Source of the DNA: Thermochromatium tepidum ATCC 43061
Lineage (GTDB): Bacteria; Pseudomonadota; Gammaproteobacteria; Chromatiales; Chromatiaceae
Direction of reading: 5' to 3'
DNA length: 64,000 nucleotides
Assembly (NCBI RefSeq): GCF_009664085.1
Contig: NZ_CP039268.1
Location: 129,001-193,000 of the forward strand
Of the stretch, positions 35,545 to 45,357 are shown in pieces; position 1 is the stretch's first letter, and each line of letters opens with the position of its first letter. The notes under the pieces are model-generated. The model was not told the DNA's origin. It saw only the letters and a program-made list of their open reading frames with translations, and did no database searches. The translations under genes and the position numbers were made by a program.

Positions 35545-36514
35545 TCGACGCCTGGCCTCGTATTGGTTGCTACTGGGTCTGTGTTGTCTGCTGCCATTCC
35601 AGGGGCTGGGCGCCGAGGGGAGAGACGCATCGGATTCGGCCCCCGACAGCCTCTCACCCAGTGTGTTGCTCACGCGCATGACCGAGGCCGTGCGCTCGCT
35701 GAGCTATGATGGGACCCTGGTCTATCTGCACCAGAATCGGCTCGAAACCCTGAGCATCGATCACCGCGTCGAGGATGGGCAGGTCGAGGAGCGTCTGATC
35801 GCGCTCAGCGGTCCGATCTGGGCGGTCGCGCGCGACAAGGATCGTGTCAACTGCGTCCTGACCGATGGTCGTCCGATCTCGTTCGAGTATAAGGGCGGGT
35901 CGCGTTTCCTCGATACCGACGGCATCGACCCACAGGCGCTGCACGCGCACTATAGTGTCGAATACCTGGGGCGGGCGCGCGTCGCCGGACGCGAGACCGA
36001 GGTCGTTGGCATCCTGCCGAAGGATGATCTGCGCTATGGTTACCGCTTCCACATCGACCGTGAGACCGCGCTGCCGCTCAAGTCTGATCTGATCGATCAT
36101 CGGCATGAACCGCTCGAACAGCTCATGTTCACATCGATCAATGTGCATCTATCCAGCCCGCCCCAGTCCGCGTCACCTGTCCAGGCCGCACCATCCTTGC
36201 GCGGCGCGCCGGCGACCACGTCGAGCAGTCAGTGGCGCTTCGAGCCGATACCAGATGGATTCAACCTGGTCATGCAGCATCAGATTGATCAGTCCAATGG
36301 CACGCACGTCGAGCACTTCCTTTTTACGGATCGTCTCTCGTCCTATTCGATCTATATCGAACCGGCAAGCGACGACGGACTGGAGGGCAGCACCAACATC
36401 GGCACGGTCCATGCTGCCGGTCGTCGTCTCGACGGCTATCAGATCACCGCCGTCGGCGAGGTGCCCCTGGTCACGGTCCAGGTGGCCATCGCCAGCGTCC
36501 ATCGCGCCCCCTGA
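35528..36514 (+). CDS. rseB: Periplasmic sigma-E regulator RseB (MucB-like)
   Basis: RseB protects RseA from proteolysis and senses lipoproteins or LPS. A signal peptide (YWLLLGLCCLLPFQGLGAEG) is followed by LLTRMTEAVRSLSYDGTLVY (the MucB_RseB start) and a C-terminal domain with ISVHLSS-like and DGFNLVMQHQID segments. ATG 35528 (MNLGVDRRL) or ATG 35510 can be used; neither has a clear binding site, as expected for translational coupling with rseA. Confidence 0.9.
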   Translation: MNLGVDRRLASYWLLLGLCCLLPFQGLGAEGRDASDSAPDSLSPSVLLTRMTEAVRSLSYDGTLVYLHQNRLETLSIDHRVEDGQVEERLIALSGPIWAVARDKDRVNCVLTDGRPISFEYKGGSRFLDTDGIDPQALHAHYSVEYLGRARVAGRETEVVGILPKDDLRYGYRFHIDRETALPLKSDLIDHRHEPLEQLMFTSINVHLSSPPQSASPVQAAPSLRGAPATTSSSQWRFEPIPDGFNLVMQHQIDQSNGTHVEHFLFTDRLSSYSIYIEPASDDGLEGSTNIGTVHAAGRRLDGYQITAVGEVPLVTVQVAIASVHRAP

Positions 36515-36538
36515 CCACTCAATGAGAGTACCATCACC

Positions 36539-37018
36539 ATGATCGAAGAACAGGGTCGCGTCATCGCCCTCATTGGCGATCAGGCCCGTATTACGTCCGA
36601 GCGGCGCAGTGCCTGTGGTCACTGTGGTGCCAACCTGGTCTGTGGCACCTCGCTCTTGGATCAGTTCTTGGCGCATCGCCCGGTTGAACTGCTGGTGCGC
36701 AATCCGATCGGGGCGCGGATCGGCGACAAGGTAGTCGTCGGGTTTGCCGAACAGGAATTGCTGCGCCTGGCCGTCGCGGCCTATCTGGCACCGATCCTGG
36801 CGCTGATCATCGGCGCCATGCTCGGTGGAACCTTTCACGAGGTCGCCAGCCTCCTGGGTGCCCTGGTCGGACTGGCACTGGCGTTCTGGTGGTTGCGCGT
36901 CTACAGTAGGAAGCTTGCCCGACGCCCTGAACGTCAACCCGTGATCCTGAGACGCCTGGGTAAACAACCCTCGACTGAAGTCGAAGGCTTTATTGTGAGA
37001 CGCAGCAAACATGGTTGA
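36539..37018 (+). CDS. rseC: RseC/MucC membrane protein with a transposon-derived C terminus
   Basis: A SoxR-reducing/sigma-E-locus membrane protein: ACGHCGANLVCGTS cysteine cluster and two membrane helices (LAVAAYLAPILALIIGAMLG; LLGALVGLALAFWWL). From 36960 the frame enters repeat copy B and the last 19 residues ([19 protein letters not shown]) are encoded by its right end. Removing the element and joining 36959 to 37220 restores an open frame ending RRLDEQVPVTRSETH and a TAG near 37256. The tail is cytoplasmic and poorly conserved, so the gene may still work. Confidence 0.9.
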   Translation: MIEEQGRVIALIGDQARITSERRSACGHCGANLVCGTSLLDQFLAHRPVELLVRNPIGARIGDKVVVGFAEQELLRLAVAAYLAPILALIIGAMLGGTFHEVASLLGALVGLALAFWWLRVYSRKLARRPERQPVILRRLGKQPSTEVEGFIVRRSKHG

Positions 37019-37219
37019 CCGCATCCCCAACATTGGGCGTGTTTACAGCCGCCCTTGGCAGCGGGGCTCCACTGCCAATCCGGGCCAGGTTTCGACTGGC
37101 GTTGCAATCGGCGTGCGCCCGGAGACCACGCTTGCGGTGCATTATACACCACATGGCGCACTTCGCGCGCCCGCCATTCCTCCCGCGACTCAAGTCGCGG
37201 GTTTCCTTGCGGAGGGTCT
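36960..37219 (-). repeat. Repeat copy B: TnpB-derived non-autonomous IS200/IS605-like element (inside rseC)
   Basis: A 260-bp minus-oriented copy. Its left end abuts TTCAT read on the minus strand (37220-37224), and its right end TTTAC faces rseC (36960). It carries the hairpin at 37155-37171 with G in place of A (G-U pairing kept), the TATAAT (37141-37146 on the plus strand as ATTATA) and the TnpB-like C-terminal frame. It differs from copy C by only about ten bases by eye. Confidence 0.88.
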
Positions 37220-37296
37220 ATGAACAAGTCCCCGTGACTCGATCCGAGACGCACTAGGAACAAGATCTGCACAGACATCTTCGATTCGGAGTATTC

Positions 37297-38721
37297 ATGC
37301 GCCCCACATCCAAACTGTCGCTCGCCCTGGCCCTTGTGCTGATCTGTCTGTCGTCCGTTGGCCCGGTATTTGGGCGGGATCTCCCCGACTTTACCCGGCT
37401 GGTCGCAGAGAATGGCCCAACGGTGGTCAACATCAGCACCAAGCAATCGTCCTCGATCGCCCAACGCCTCTACCAGCATTCGATCCCGGGTCTTCCCGAT
37501 GGCAGTCCGCTCGAGGACCTGTTCCGGCACTTTTTTGACGATGAGGGGCCAAGCCCCGATGATCGACTGCAATCGCGCTCGCTCGGTTCGGGCTTCGTCA
37601 TCTCGGGTGATGGTTATGTGGTCACCAACGCGCATGTGGTCGAGGGCGCCGAGGAGATCGTCGTGCGCACTAGCGATCGGCGCGAGTTCGTCGCCAAGCT
37701 GGTCGGTACCGACAAACGCAGCGACATCGCCTTGCTTAAGATCGAGGCCGAGGGCCTCCCTGCGGTGCGTATCGGCTCGGGCAAGGATCTGAAGGTCGGC
37801 GAGTGGGTGTTGGCAATCGGCTCGCCCTTCGGCTTTGAGTCCTCGGCCACCGCCGGTATCGTCAGCGCCACCGGACGCAGCCTGCCGAGCGAGAACTATG
37901 TGCCCTTCATCCAGACCGATGTGGCCATCAATCCCGGCAATTCGGGCGGGCCGCTGTTCAATCTCGACGGCAAGGTGGTCGGGGTCAATAGCCAGATCTA
38001 CAGTCGCACCGGCGGCTTCATGGGGCTGTCGTTCGCCATCCCGATCGAGGTCGCCATGGATGTGGTCGAGCAACTCAAGACCAAGGGGCGTGTGAGCCGC
38101 GGCTGGCTGGGGGTGCTGATCCAGGACGTCACGCGCGAGTTGGCTGAATCCTTTGGGATGCCCCAGCCGCTCGGCGCCCTGGTGGCCCAGGTGCTGCCCG
38201 ACAGTCCGGCCGCGGCGGCTGGCCTGCAACCAGGTGACGTGATCCTCTCTTATAACGGGCGCGACATACCGACCTCAAGCAGTCTGCCGCCGCTGGTCGG
38301 GGCCACACCTGTGGGTGAGCACGCCAGCCTGGTGGTGTTGCGGCGCGGCGAGCGGATTGAGTTGAAGATCAGGATCCAGGAGCTACCCGAAGACAATCAG
38401 TTGGCCGATCATCCAGAGCCGTTCGACAAGCCCACGGTTAACCGTCTCGGTCTGTTAGTGCGTGATCTGACACCCGAGATGCGCCAACAACTCAAGATCG
38501 AACACGGCGGTGTGCTGGTCGAGTCCGTTGATCAAGGACCCGCTGCCTCCGCCGGTCTGAGTGCGGGCGATGTGATCTTGATGCTCGACAACCAGCCGAT
38601 CATGGGTCTCGCCGACTTCGAACGCATCCTCGCTGCCATCGAACCCGGACGGGTCACAGCGGTACTGGTGCAGCGCGGCGATACCCGGATGTTCTACGCG
38701 CTCAGGCTGACTAAGCCCTGA
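37297..38721 (+). CDS. degP: Periplasmic serine protease DegP/DegQ (MucD-like)
   Basis: A Do-type protease/chaperone of envelope quality control. Signal peptide at the start; catalytic triad His in VTNAHVVEGAEEI, Asp in KRSDIALLKIE, Ser in INPGNSGGPLFN. Two PDZ domains follow (RGWLGVLIQDVTRELAESFG; VNRLGLLVRDLTPEMRQQ). At 474 residues it is complete. It ends the sigma-E locus; its promoter region now lies just beyond repeat copy B. Confidence 0.96.
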   Translation: MRPTSKLSLALALVLICLSSVGPVFGRDLPDFTRLVAENGPTVVNISTKQSSSIAQRLYQHSIPGLPDGSPLEDLFRHFFDDEGPSPDDRLQSRSLGSGFVISGDGYVVTNAHVVEGAEEIVVRTSDRREFVAKLVGTDKRSDIALLKIEAEGLPAVRIGSGKDLKVGEWVLAIGSPFGFESSATAGIVSATGRSLPSENYVPFIQTDVAINPGNSGGPLFNLDGKVVGVNSQIYSRTGGFMGLSFAIPIEVAMDVVEQLKTKGRVSRGWLGVLIQDVTRELAESFGMPQPLGALVAQVLPDSPAAAAGLQPGDVILSYNGRDIPTSSSLPPLVGATPVGEHASLVVLRRGERIELKIRIQELPEDNQLADHPEPFDKPTVNRLGLLVRDLTPEMRQQLKIEHGGVLVESVDQGPAASAGLSAGDVILMLDNQPIMGLADFERILAAIEPGRVTAVLVQRGDTRMFYALRLTKP

Positions 38722-38730
38722 TCTGAACAC

Positions 38731-38763
38731 ACGCGCCGCCGGACGCTAAGCCGGTCGGCGCGT
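38731..38763 (+). terminator. GC-rich hairpin after degP
   Basis: ACGCGCCGCCGG pairs with CCGGTCGGCGCGT with one bulge, 8-nt loop. There is no clear T run, so the ending may be partial or factor-dependent. Confidence 0.45.
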
Positions 38764-38790
38764 TACCGGATACGCCAGGACGCTGCCCTC

Positions 38791-38799
38791 TGGTATCAT
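38791..38799 (+). promoter_or_regulatory. Possible extended -10 for lepA
   Basis: TGGTATCAT is a TGn plus -10-like element, about 85 bp before lepA. No good -35 is seen. Low-confidence call. Confidence 0.3.
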
Positions 38800-38884
38800 G
38801 GCGCGCCGTTTTCCACGTGGTGCCGGATTCGAAGCCACGAGGTCTTGCATCCCGTCTCCTTAAAAATACCTCCTTGGCTTATCG

Positions 38885-40684
38885 ATGCCCGATCTTAGTC
38901 ATATCCGCAACTTCTCGATCATCGCGCACATCGATCACGGCAAATCGACCCTCGCCGATCGCTTCATCCAGATCAGCGGCGCCCTGAGCGAGCGCGAGAT
39001 GTCCAGCCAGGTGCTGGACTCGATGGAGATCGAACGCGAGCGCGGCATCACCATCAAGGCCCAGAGCGTGACGCTGAACTATCAGGCACGCAACGGTGAG
39101 ACCTATCAGCTCAATTTCATCGACACCCCTGGGCATGTTGATTTCTCTTATGAGGTCTCGCGCTCGTTGGCAGCCTGTGAGGGTGCGCTGCTCGTGGTCG
39201 ATGCCGCTCAAGGGGTCGAGGCCCAGAGTGTCGCCAACTGCTATACCGCCATCGAGCAGGGTCTGGAGGTGCTGCCGGTCCTCAACAAGATCGACCTGCC
39301 CTCGGCCGAGCCGGAGCGTGTCATCAAGGAGATCGAGGAGATCATCGGTCTGGAGGCCCAGGATGCACTGCGGGTGAGCGCCAAGACCGGCGAGGGCATC
39401 CCGGAACTGCTCGAGGCGCTGGTGGCACGCATCCCGCCGCCCCAGGGCGATGTCGCCGCGCCCCTTCAGGCGCTCATCATCGACTCTTGGTTCGACCCCT
39501 ATGTCGGAGTGGTGTCATTGGTCCGGGTCATGAACGGTGAGATCAGGCCGCGCGACAAGGTGCTGATCATGTCGACCGGGCGCATCCATCAGGTCGACAA
39601 CGTCGGCGTCTTCACACCCAAGAAGACCGAGCGCGATACACTGCGCGCTGGCGAGGTCGGTTATATGATCGCCGGCATCAAAGAGATCGACGGTGCACCG
39701 GTCGGAGATACCATCACATGGCCGGATCGTCCGGGCGAGAAGCTCCCTGGCTTTAAGGAGATGCGCCCGCGCGTCTTCGCCGGGCTCTATACCGTGGTCT
39801 CGGACGACTACGAGGACCTGCGCGAGGCGCTCGGCAAGCTTCGTCTGAACGATGCCGCTCTGCACTATGAGCCTGAGGTCTCCCAGGCGCTCGGCTTCGG
39901 GTTTCGTTGCGGTTTCCTCGGGATGCTGCACATGGAGATCGTGCAAGAGCGTCTGGAGCGCGAATACGACCTGGATCTCATCACCACCGCGCCGACCGTG
40001 GTCTATGAAGTCCTGCGCGCCGACGGCGAGACGCTGCGCATCAACAACCCCGCCGAGCTGCCCGATCCGTCTCAGATCCGCGAGATCCGCGAGCCGATCA
40101 TCGAGGCCCATATCCTCACCCCGCCGGACTTTCTGGGCGCGATCATCAATCTTTGCATCGAGAAGCGCGGTGTGCAGAAGAACATCCAGTATCTGGGCGG
40201 TCAGGTGCAGCTCACCTATGAGTTACCGCTGAGCGAGGTCGTCCTCGACTTCTTCGATCGGCTCAAGTCGTGCAGCCGGGGTTTTGCCTCGTTCGATTAT
40301 GAGCTCAAGCGTTTTCAGGCGTCCGACCTGGTCAAGCTCGATGTGCTCATCAATGGCGACAAGGTCGATTCGCTGTCGTCCATCGTCCATCGCTCGCTGT
40401 CCCAGACCCGTGGACGTGAGCTCACCGAGCGCCTCAAGGAGCTGATCCCGCGCCAGATGTTCGAGGTTGCGATCCAGGCCGCGATCGGCTCCAAGATCAT
40501 CGCGCGCTCGACGGTCAAGGCGCTGCGCAAGAATGTGACCGCCAAGTGCTACGGCGGCGACGTCACACGCAAGCGCAAGCTCTTGGAGAAACAAAAAGAA
40601 GGCAAGAAGCGCATGAAGCAGGTCGGCAAGGTCGACATCCCCCAGGAGGCCTTCCTGGCCGTGCTCCAGAGCGGCAAGGACTAG
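38885..40684 (+). CDS. lepA: Elongation factor 4 (LepA)
   Basis: A ribosome-associated GTPase. G1 [14 protein letters not shown], switch region [23 protein letters not shown] (G3), [10 protein letters not shown] (G4) and the LepA-specific C-terminal domain ([46 protein letters not shown]). At 599 residues it is complete. Together with lepB downstream it matches the usual lepA-lepB-rnc-era order. Confidence 0.98.
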   Translation: MPDLSHIRNFSIIAHIDHGKSTLADRFIQISGALSEREMSSQVLDSMEIERERGITIKAQSVTLNYQARNGETYQLNFIDTPGHVDFSYEVSRSLAACEGALLVVDAAQGVEAQSVANCYTAIEQGLEVLPVLNKIDLPSAEPERVIKEIEEIIGLEAQDALRVSAKTGEGIPELLEALVARIPPPQGDVAAPLQALIIDSWFDPYVGVVSLVRVMNGEIRPRDKVLIMSTGRIHQVDNVGVFTPKKTERDTLRAGEVGYMIAGIKEIDGAPVGDTITWPDRPGEKLPGFKEMRPRVFAGLYTVVSDDYEDLREALGKLRLNDAALHYEPEVSQALGFGFRCGFLGMLHMEIVQERLEREYDLDLITTAPTVVYEVLRADGETLRINNPAELPDPSQIREIREPIIEAHILTPPDFLGAIINLCIEKRGVQKNIQYLGGQVQLTYELPLSEVVLDFFDRLKSCSRGFASFDYELKRFQASDLVKLDVLINGDKVDSLSSIVHRSLSQTRGRELTERLKELIPRQMFEVAIQAAIGSKIIARSTVKALRKNVTAKCYGGDVTRKRKLLEKQKEGKKRMKQVGKVDIPQEAFLAVLQSGKD

Positions 40685-40738
40685 TCCGGGTCCAGGATCG
40701 ATAGGATCGCATTCAAAGCTTGAGGAGAGACTCTGACC

Positions 40739-41587
40739 ATGACATTCGACTTCCCGGCCTTTCTCGTCCTGGCCTCGTTTCTGACCGGTGGGATCTGGCT
40801 GTTCGACGCTCTGGTGTTTGCACCGCGCCGTCGGGCCGCAATCGCCGCCGCTGGCGGCAGGACCCTGACCGAGGATGGGCGTCCACTCATCAAGGAACCG
40901 GTGTTGGTCGAGTATGCGCGCTCTTTCTTTCCGGTGATCTTTGCGGTGCTGGTGTTGCGCTCCTTCGTGGTCGAGCCATTTCGCATCCCCTCGAACTCGA
41001 TGATGCCAACCTTGTTGACCGGCGACTTCATCCTGGTCAATAAGTTCGCCTATGGATTGCGCCTGCCGGTCCTTAACCTCAAGTTCCTCGATCTCGGGGC
41101 GCCCCAGCGCGGCGATGTGGTGGTGTTCAAGTTTCCGCTCGACCCCAGCACCGACTACATCAAGCGTATCATCGGCGTCCCAGGCGACGTGATCGGCTAT
41201 CGCAACAAGACACTCTTCATCAATGGCAAACCTGTCGCCCAGTTGCCGCTCGGCACCTATACAGGCGTCGGTTCCGGACGGGAGATGACCGGGGCGCGCA
41301 AGTCGCTGGAACATCTCGACGCAGTCGAGCACGCGATCCTGATCCGTCCGAACGCACCTGATCTGCCACTCGGCTGTCAGGTGCTGGCATTCGGCCCGAT
41401 CGAGGTTCCCAAGAAACAGTATTTCGTCATGGGCGACAACCGTGACAACAGCAACGATAGCCGCTGTTGGGGCTTCGTACCCGAGGACAATCTCGTCGGT
41501 AAGGCGTTTGCAATCTGGATGCACTGGGATGGCGCGCGCGATGGCTTCCCCATCGCCTGGTCGCGTCTTGGGAACGGCATACACTGA
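40739..41587 (+). CDS. lepB: Signal peptidase I
   Basis: Two N-terminal membrane helices anchor the protease. The catalytic Ser is in FRIPSNSMMPTLLTGDFILV, the Lys in DYIKRIIGVPGDVIGY, and the box-E motif is MGDNRDNSNDSR. At 282 residues it is normal for Gammaproteobacteria. It follows lepA by 54 bp. Confidence 0.96.
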   Translation: MTFDFPAFLVLASFLTGGIWLFDALVFAPRRRAAIAAAGGRTLTEDGRPLIKEPVLVEYARSFFPVIFAVLVLRSFVVEPFRIPSNSMMPTLLTGDFILVNKFAYGLRLPVLNLKFLDLGAPQRGDVVVFKFPLDPSTDYIKRIIGVPGDVIGYRNKTLFINGKPVAQLPLGTYTGVGSGREMTGARKSLEHLDAVEHAILIRPNAPDLPLGCQVLAFGPIEVPKKQYFVMGDNRDNSNDSRCWGFVPEDNLVGKAFAIWMHWDGARDGFPIAWSRLGNGIH

Positions 41588-41602
41588 CCCTGAGGTCTAT
41601 CC

Positions 41603-41995
41603 ATGTCCAGTCTCACTCAATCGGTCCGGTATCAACGCGGTCTTGGCTTTCCGTCCGTGATCGCGATCATCGCCCTGGCGTCATTTTTCATCACCATCCT
41701 CTTCAAGGTCGGCCCGCTCTATATGGGATTCTGGACGGTGCGCTCCATCATGGAGGATATGGCCGCAGATTATGGTAATTCGAGGGAAAATAACTCGCGG
41801 GCGATCCTAACGGCGCTCGAAAAACGACTCGACGTCAATAGCGTGACCCATGTCAAGCTCAGTGATTTCGATGTCGAACGGACTGGTGAGCGTCGCTTCA
41901 ATCTCAAGCTGAATTACGAGCAACGCACGCATCTGTTCTTCAACATCGACGTGGTCGTTTCTTTCAGTCATAAAGTCGAACTCGGTTCAACGTGA
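41603..41995 (+). CDS. DUF4845 membrane protein
   Basis: One N-terminal membrane helix (GFPSVIAIIALASFFITILF) and a periplasmic domain with KVGPLYMGFWTVRSIMEDMA and RFNLKLNYEQRTHLFFNIDVVVSF. Proteins of this type usually sit between lepB and rnc in Gammaproteobacteria, as here. The function is unknown. The stop codon overlaps the rnc GTG start. Confidence 0.88.
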   Translation: MSSLTQSVRYQRGLGFPSVIAIIALASFFITILFKVGPLYMGFWTVRSIMEDMAADYGNSRENNSRAILTALEKRLDVNSVTHVKLSDFDVERTGERRFNLKLNYEQRTHLFFNIDVVVSFSHKVELGST

Positions 41996-42669
41996 ATGCC
42001 GATCCACATCGATTCGCCAAGCGGCTGGGGCATGACTTCGCCCGTCCAGAGCTGTTGATCCAGGCACTCACCCATCGCAGTGCAGGATCCCTCAACAACG
42101 AACGTCTCGAGTTTCTCGGCGACGCCCTGATCGGCCTCGTCATCGCCGAGGCGCTCTGCGAACGCTTTCCCAAGGCCGACGAGGGGACACTGAGCCGGAT
42201 GCGTGCCTCGCTGGTCAAACGCGAGTCCCTGGCGGCCCTGGCGCGTGAGCTCAGGCTCGGCGATGCCTTGCGGCTCGGGGCCGGCGAGCTTCGCAGCGGT
42301 GGGCAGACCCGCGACTCGATCCTGGCCGATGCCCTGGAGGCCGTACTCGGCGCGGTCTATCTGGATGCCGGGTTCGAACGCGCCCGCTCGGTGGTGCTCA
42401 GACTCTTCGCCGACCGGCTTGAGCAGACCGATGCCGATCGTGCCGACAAGGATCCCAAGACGCGCTTGCAAGAGTGGCTCCAGTCCTACAAGCGCCCGCT
42501 GCCTCAATATCTGGTGCTGTCGATCGATGGCGACCAGCACGATCAGACCTTTATCGTGAGCTGTCAGCTCCAGGATGCCGATATGGCGACATGCGGAATC
42601 GGGACCAGTCGGCGCCGCGCCGAGCAGGCGGCGGCCCAATCCATGTTGGAGCGGATCCGGCATGGCTGA
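41992..42669 (+). CDS. rnc: Ribonuclease III
   Basis: The double-strand RNA endonuclease for rRNA and mRNA processing. Signature NERLEFLGDALIGLVIAEAL with catalytic Glu/Asp, and SILADALEAVLGAVYLDAGF with the second acidic pair. A C-terminal dsRBD follows (DPKTRLQEWLQSYKRPLPQY ... GTSRRRAEQAAAQSML). GTG start at 41992 overlaps the DUF4845 stop (GTGA). Confidence 0.97.
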   Translation: MNADPHRFAKRLGHDFARPELLIQALTHRSAGSLNNERLEFLGDALIGLVIAEALCERFPKADEGTLSRMRASLVKRESLAALARELRLGDALRLGAGELRSGGQTRDSILADALEAVLGAVYLDAGFERARSVVLRLFADRLEQTDADRADKDPKTRLQEWLQSYKRPLPQYLVLSIDGDQHDQTFIVSCQLQDADMATCGIGTSRRRAEQAAAQSMLERIRHG

Positions 42670-43585
42670 ATCACACCCCAATGGCTCAGCGCCTGCGGTT
42701 GCAACCCGCTGCGGCACCGTGGCCATCGTCGGCCGGCCTAATGTCGGCAAGTCGACCCTGTTGAACCGGATCCTGGGTCAGAAGCTCGTCATCACCTCGC
42801 ACAAGGCGCAGACGACCCGACACGCGATCCTGGGGATCAAGACCCGCGCCGAGGGCCAGATCCTGTTCGTCGATACGCCCGGCATCCACGAGCGCGGCAA
42901 CAGCGCGCTGAATCGCTATCTCAACCGTGCCGCGCGGACGGCCATCGCTGAGACCGATCTGGCGCTCCTGGTGGTCGAGGCCGGGCGCTGGACCCAGGAG
43001 GACGCCAAGGCGCTGGAGGCGATCGCGGTAGCCGGCGTGCCTGTGATCGCGGTCGTCAACAAGATCGACCGGATTCGCGAGAAACCGAGTCTGTTGCCCT
43101 ATCTCCAGACGCTCGGGGCGCGCCATGTCTTCCACCAACTCGTCCCGGTCTCGGCGATCAAGGGTGATCAAATCGAGCTCTTGGAACGCCTGATCCTGGA
43201 GTCGCTGCCCGAGGCTGAGCCGCTCTTCCCCGAGGATCAGATCACCGACCGCTCGGAGCGGTTCTTTGCTGCTGAATTGGTACGCGAGCAGTTGGTACGG
43301 CGCTACGGCCAGGAGCTTCCCTATTGCACCACGGTCGAGATCGAGCGTTTTGAGGTCGCCGAGGGCCGGTATCTGATCTATGCGTTGATCTGGGTCGAGC
43401 GTCCGGGGCAGAAGGCCATCCTCATCGGCAAGCACGGCGAGGCGCTCAAAGTCGTGGCCACCCAGGCACGGCTGGAGATGCAGAGGCTCTTCGACCGTCC
43501 TGTGTATCTGAAGGTCTGGGTCAAGGTCAAGAAGAGCTGGTCGAGCGACGAGTCGGCGCTCGCCACGCTCGGCTATCGCGACTGA
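42662..43585 (+). CDS. era: GTPase Era
   Basis: A GTPase for 16S rRNA maturation. G1 VAIVGRPNVGKSTLLN, G2 SHKAQTTRHAILGI, G3 FVDTPGIHERG, G4 NKIDRI. The C-terminal KH domain contains AILIGKHGEALKVVATQARLEM. ATG 42662 lies inside the end of rnc (8-nt overlap). Length 308 is normal. Confidence 0.97.
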   Translation: MAESHPNGSAPAVATRCGTVAIVGRPNVGKSTLLNRILGQKLVITSHKAQTTRHAILGIKTRAEGQILFVDTPGIHERGNSALNRYLNRAARTAIAETDLALLVVEAGRWTQEDAKALEAIAVAGVPVIAVVNKIDRIREKPSLLPYLQTLGARHVFHQLVPVSAIKGDQIELLERLILESLPEAEPLFPEDQITDRSERFFAAELVREQLVRRYGQELPYCTTVEIERFEVAEGRYLIYALIWVERPGQKAILIGKHGEALKVVATQARLEMQRLFDRPVYLKVWVKVKKSWSSDESALATLGYRD

Positions 43586-43589
43586 AGCG

Positions 43590-43850
43590 ATTTTCGGTCA
43601 AGACCCGGCCCGTCCTAACCAAGGGCGAGCGACCCGACCCTGCGGCCCTGCCGACCCGGATGCACACCGACGCCATGAGCACACTGCAAGCCTTCTCCGA
43701 CAAAGGGCGCGCCGATCACGCGCTATCAGGCGCTCCAGAGCGATCTGCGCGAGCAAGGCAGCATCCAGCGTCACCTGGACGACCTGAAGGTCGAAACCGA
43801 ACGGCAACGGCCTGGACGATAAAGATGTTCGTAAACTGTCCTCATCTGAA
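43590..43850 (+). other. Stretch with short broken coding fragments, not assigned
   Basis: Between era and recO, short frames read LQAFSDKGRADHA and, in another frame, ITRYQALQSDLREQGSIQRH followed by LDDLKVETERQRPGR. The composition is coding-like, but nothing continuous or recognisable remains. Possibly decayed genes. Confidence 0.35.
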
Positions 43851-44576
43851 TTGACCCGCGAACTGTTTCCAGCCTTCGTACTCCATCGGCGCGACTATGG
43901 CGATACCAGTCTGTTGCTGGAGATCCTGGCCGTGGGGCAGGGGCGTTTGGCCGCCATCGCCAAGGGTGCACGGCGTCCGCGCCGGATGGCGAGTGCGCTC
44001 TTGCAGCCCTTCCAGCCGCTGTGGCTGGCGATGACCGGGCGCGGCGAGGTGCGAACCCTGACCACCGTCGAGGCGGCCGGGGCGCCGCTTGCGCTCCAGG
44101 GGGCGGCGCTGTTCGCCGGCTTCTATCTCAACGAACTGCTGTTGCGGATGCTGGTGCGTCACGATCCCCATGATGCGCTGTTCGTCTTCTACCAGAAGAC
44201 CCTGGCCGATCTGACCGAGGGCTCGGATCTGGAGACGCCGCTACGCCATTTCGAGTGCCGACTGCTCGCCGAACTCGGCTATGGGCTGATACTCGATCGG
44301 GTCTTTGGCAATAACACACCCGTGGTCGCCGAGGCCGTCTATGTCTATGAACGCGAGCGAGGTCCATGCCATCCGAGTGAATGTGGGCATGGCCCTCGGG
44401 TCTCGGGCGCGACCCTGCTCGCGCTCGCCCACGACCAACCGCTCGCCGGCGAGTCGCGACGCGAGGCGCGGACCCTGTTGCGCCATGTGCTCGAACCCCA
44501 TCTCGGCGCTCGACCGCTCAAGAGCCGCGAACTCTATCGACATTGGCTCGCCGCTAAATCCATTCACGAGAAATAG
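43851..44576 (+). CDS. recO: DNA repair protein RecO
   Basis: RecO helps load RecA on gapped DNA. The OB-fold start reads FPAFVLHRRDYGDTSLLLEI, then GRLAAIAKGARRPRR, and the middle has YLNELLLRMLVRHDPHDALF and FECRLLAELGYGL. The start TTG 43851 has no strong binding site; the same frame is open upstream without an ATG. At 241 residues it is complete. No zinc-binding cysteine quartet is complete (CHPSECGHG only). Confidence 0.92.
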   Translation: MTRELFPAFVLHRRDYGDTSLLLEILAVGQGRLAAIAKGARRPRRMASALLQPFQPLWLAMTGRGEVRTLTTVEAAGAPLALQGAALFAGFYLNELLLRMLVRHDPHDALFVFYQKTLADLTEGSDLETPLRHFECRLLAELGYGLILDRVFGNNTPVVAEAVYVYERERGPCHPSECGHGPRVSGATLLALAHDQPLAGESRREARTLLRHVLEPHLGARPLKSRELYRHWLAAKSIHEK

Positions 44577-44579
44577 CTC

Positions 44580-45347
44580 ATGTCATCACCTTCGCAGACC
44601 CCAACCGAGATCCTGCTCGGTGTCAATATCGATCATGTAGCCACTCTGCGTCAGGCGCGTGGCACCCGCTACCCCGAACCCATCCAGGCCGCACTCGTGG
44701 CCGAACAGGCCGGGGCCGACGCCATCACGCTCCATCTGCGCGAAGACCGGCGTCATATCCAGGACCGCGACGTCGCGATGTTGCGCGACATCCTGCAAAC
44801 GCGCATGAACCTGGAGATGGCCGTCACCCCCGAGATGGCCGCCGTCGCCGACCGGATCCGTCCGTCCGATTGCTGTCTGGTGCCCGAGCGGCGCGAGGAA
44901 CTGACCACCGAGGGCGGGCTGGACGTGGCGAGCCGTCAGGACGAGCTGCGCGCCTTCTGCACCCGGCTGGCTGAGTCCGGCATTCGGGTCTCGCTCTTCA
45001 TCGACGCCGATCCGCTCCAGGTCGAGGCCGCACATGCGGTCGGTGCCCCGGTAATCGAGATCCATACCGGACACTATGCCGACGCGCGTGATCCAACCGA
45101 GCGTGCAGCCCAGCTGGAACGCATCCGCTCAGCCGTCGAACTGGGGCTGTCGCTCGGGCTTCAGGTCAACGCCGGGCATGGGCTCGACTATCACAATGTC
45201 GTGGCGATCGCCGCGATTCCGGGCGTGCGCGAACTCAACATCGGGCACGCGATCATCGCGCGTGCGCTCTTTTCCGGACTCGACCGGGCGGTGCGCGACA
45301 TGAAGTCCCTCATGGAACGCGCCGCCGCCGCTCGCCCTCCAGTTTGA
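44580..45347 (+). CDS. pdxJ: Pyridoxine 5'-phosphate synthase
   Basis: It closes the pyridoxine ring from 3-amino-1-hydroxyacetone 1-phosphate and DXP. Seen: [59 protein letters not shown] and [12 protein letters not shown]. At 255 residues it is standard. It follows recO by 3 bp, as in many Gammaproteobacteria. Confidence 0.97.
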   Translation: MSSPSQTPTEILLGVNIDHVATLRQARGTRYPEPIQAALVAEQAGADAITLHLREDRRHIQDRDVAMLRDILQTRMNLEMAVTPEMAAVADRIRPSDCCLVPERREELTTEGGLDVASRQDELRAFCTRLAESGIRVSLFIDADPLQVEAAHAVGAPVIEIHTGHYADARDPTERAAQLERIRSAVELGLSLGLQVNAGHGLDYHNVVAIAAIPGVRELNIGHAIIARALFSGLDRAVRDMKSLMERAAAARPPV

Positions 45348-45357
45348 TGGGGACAGG

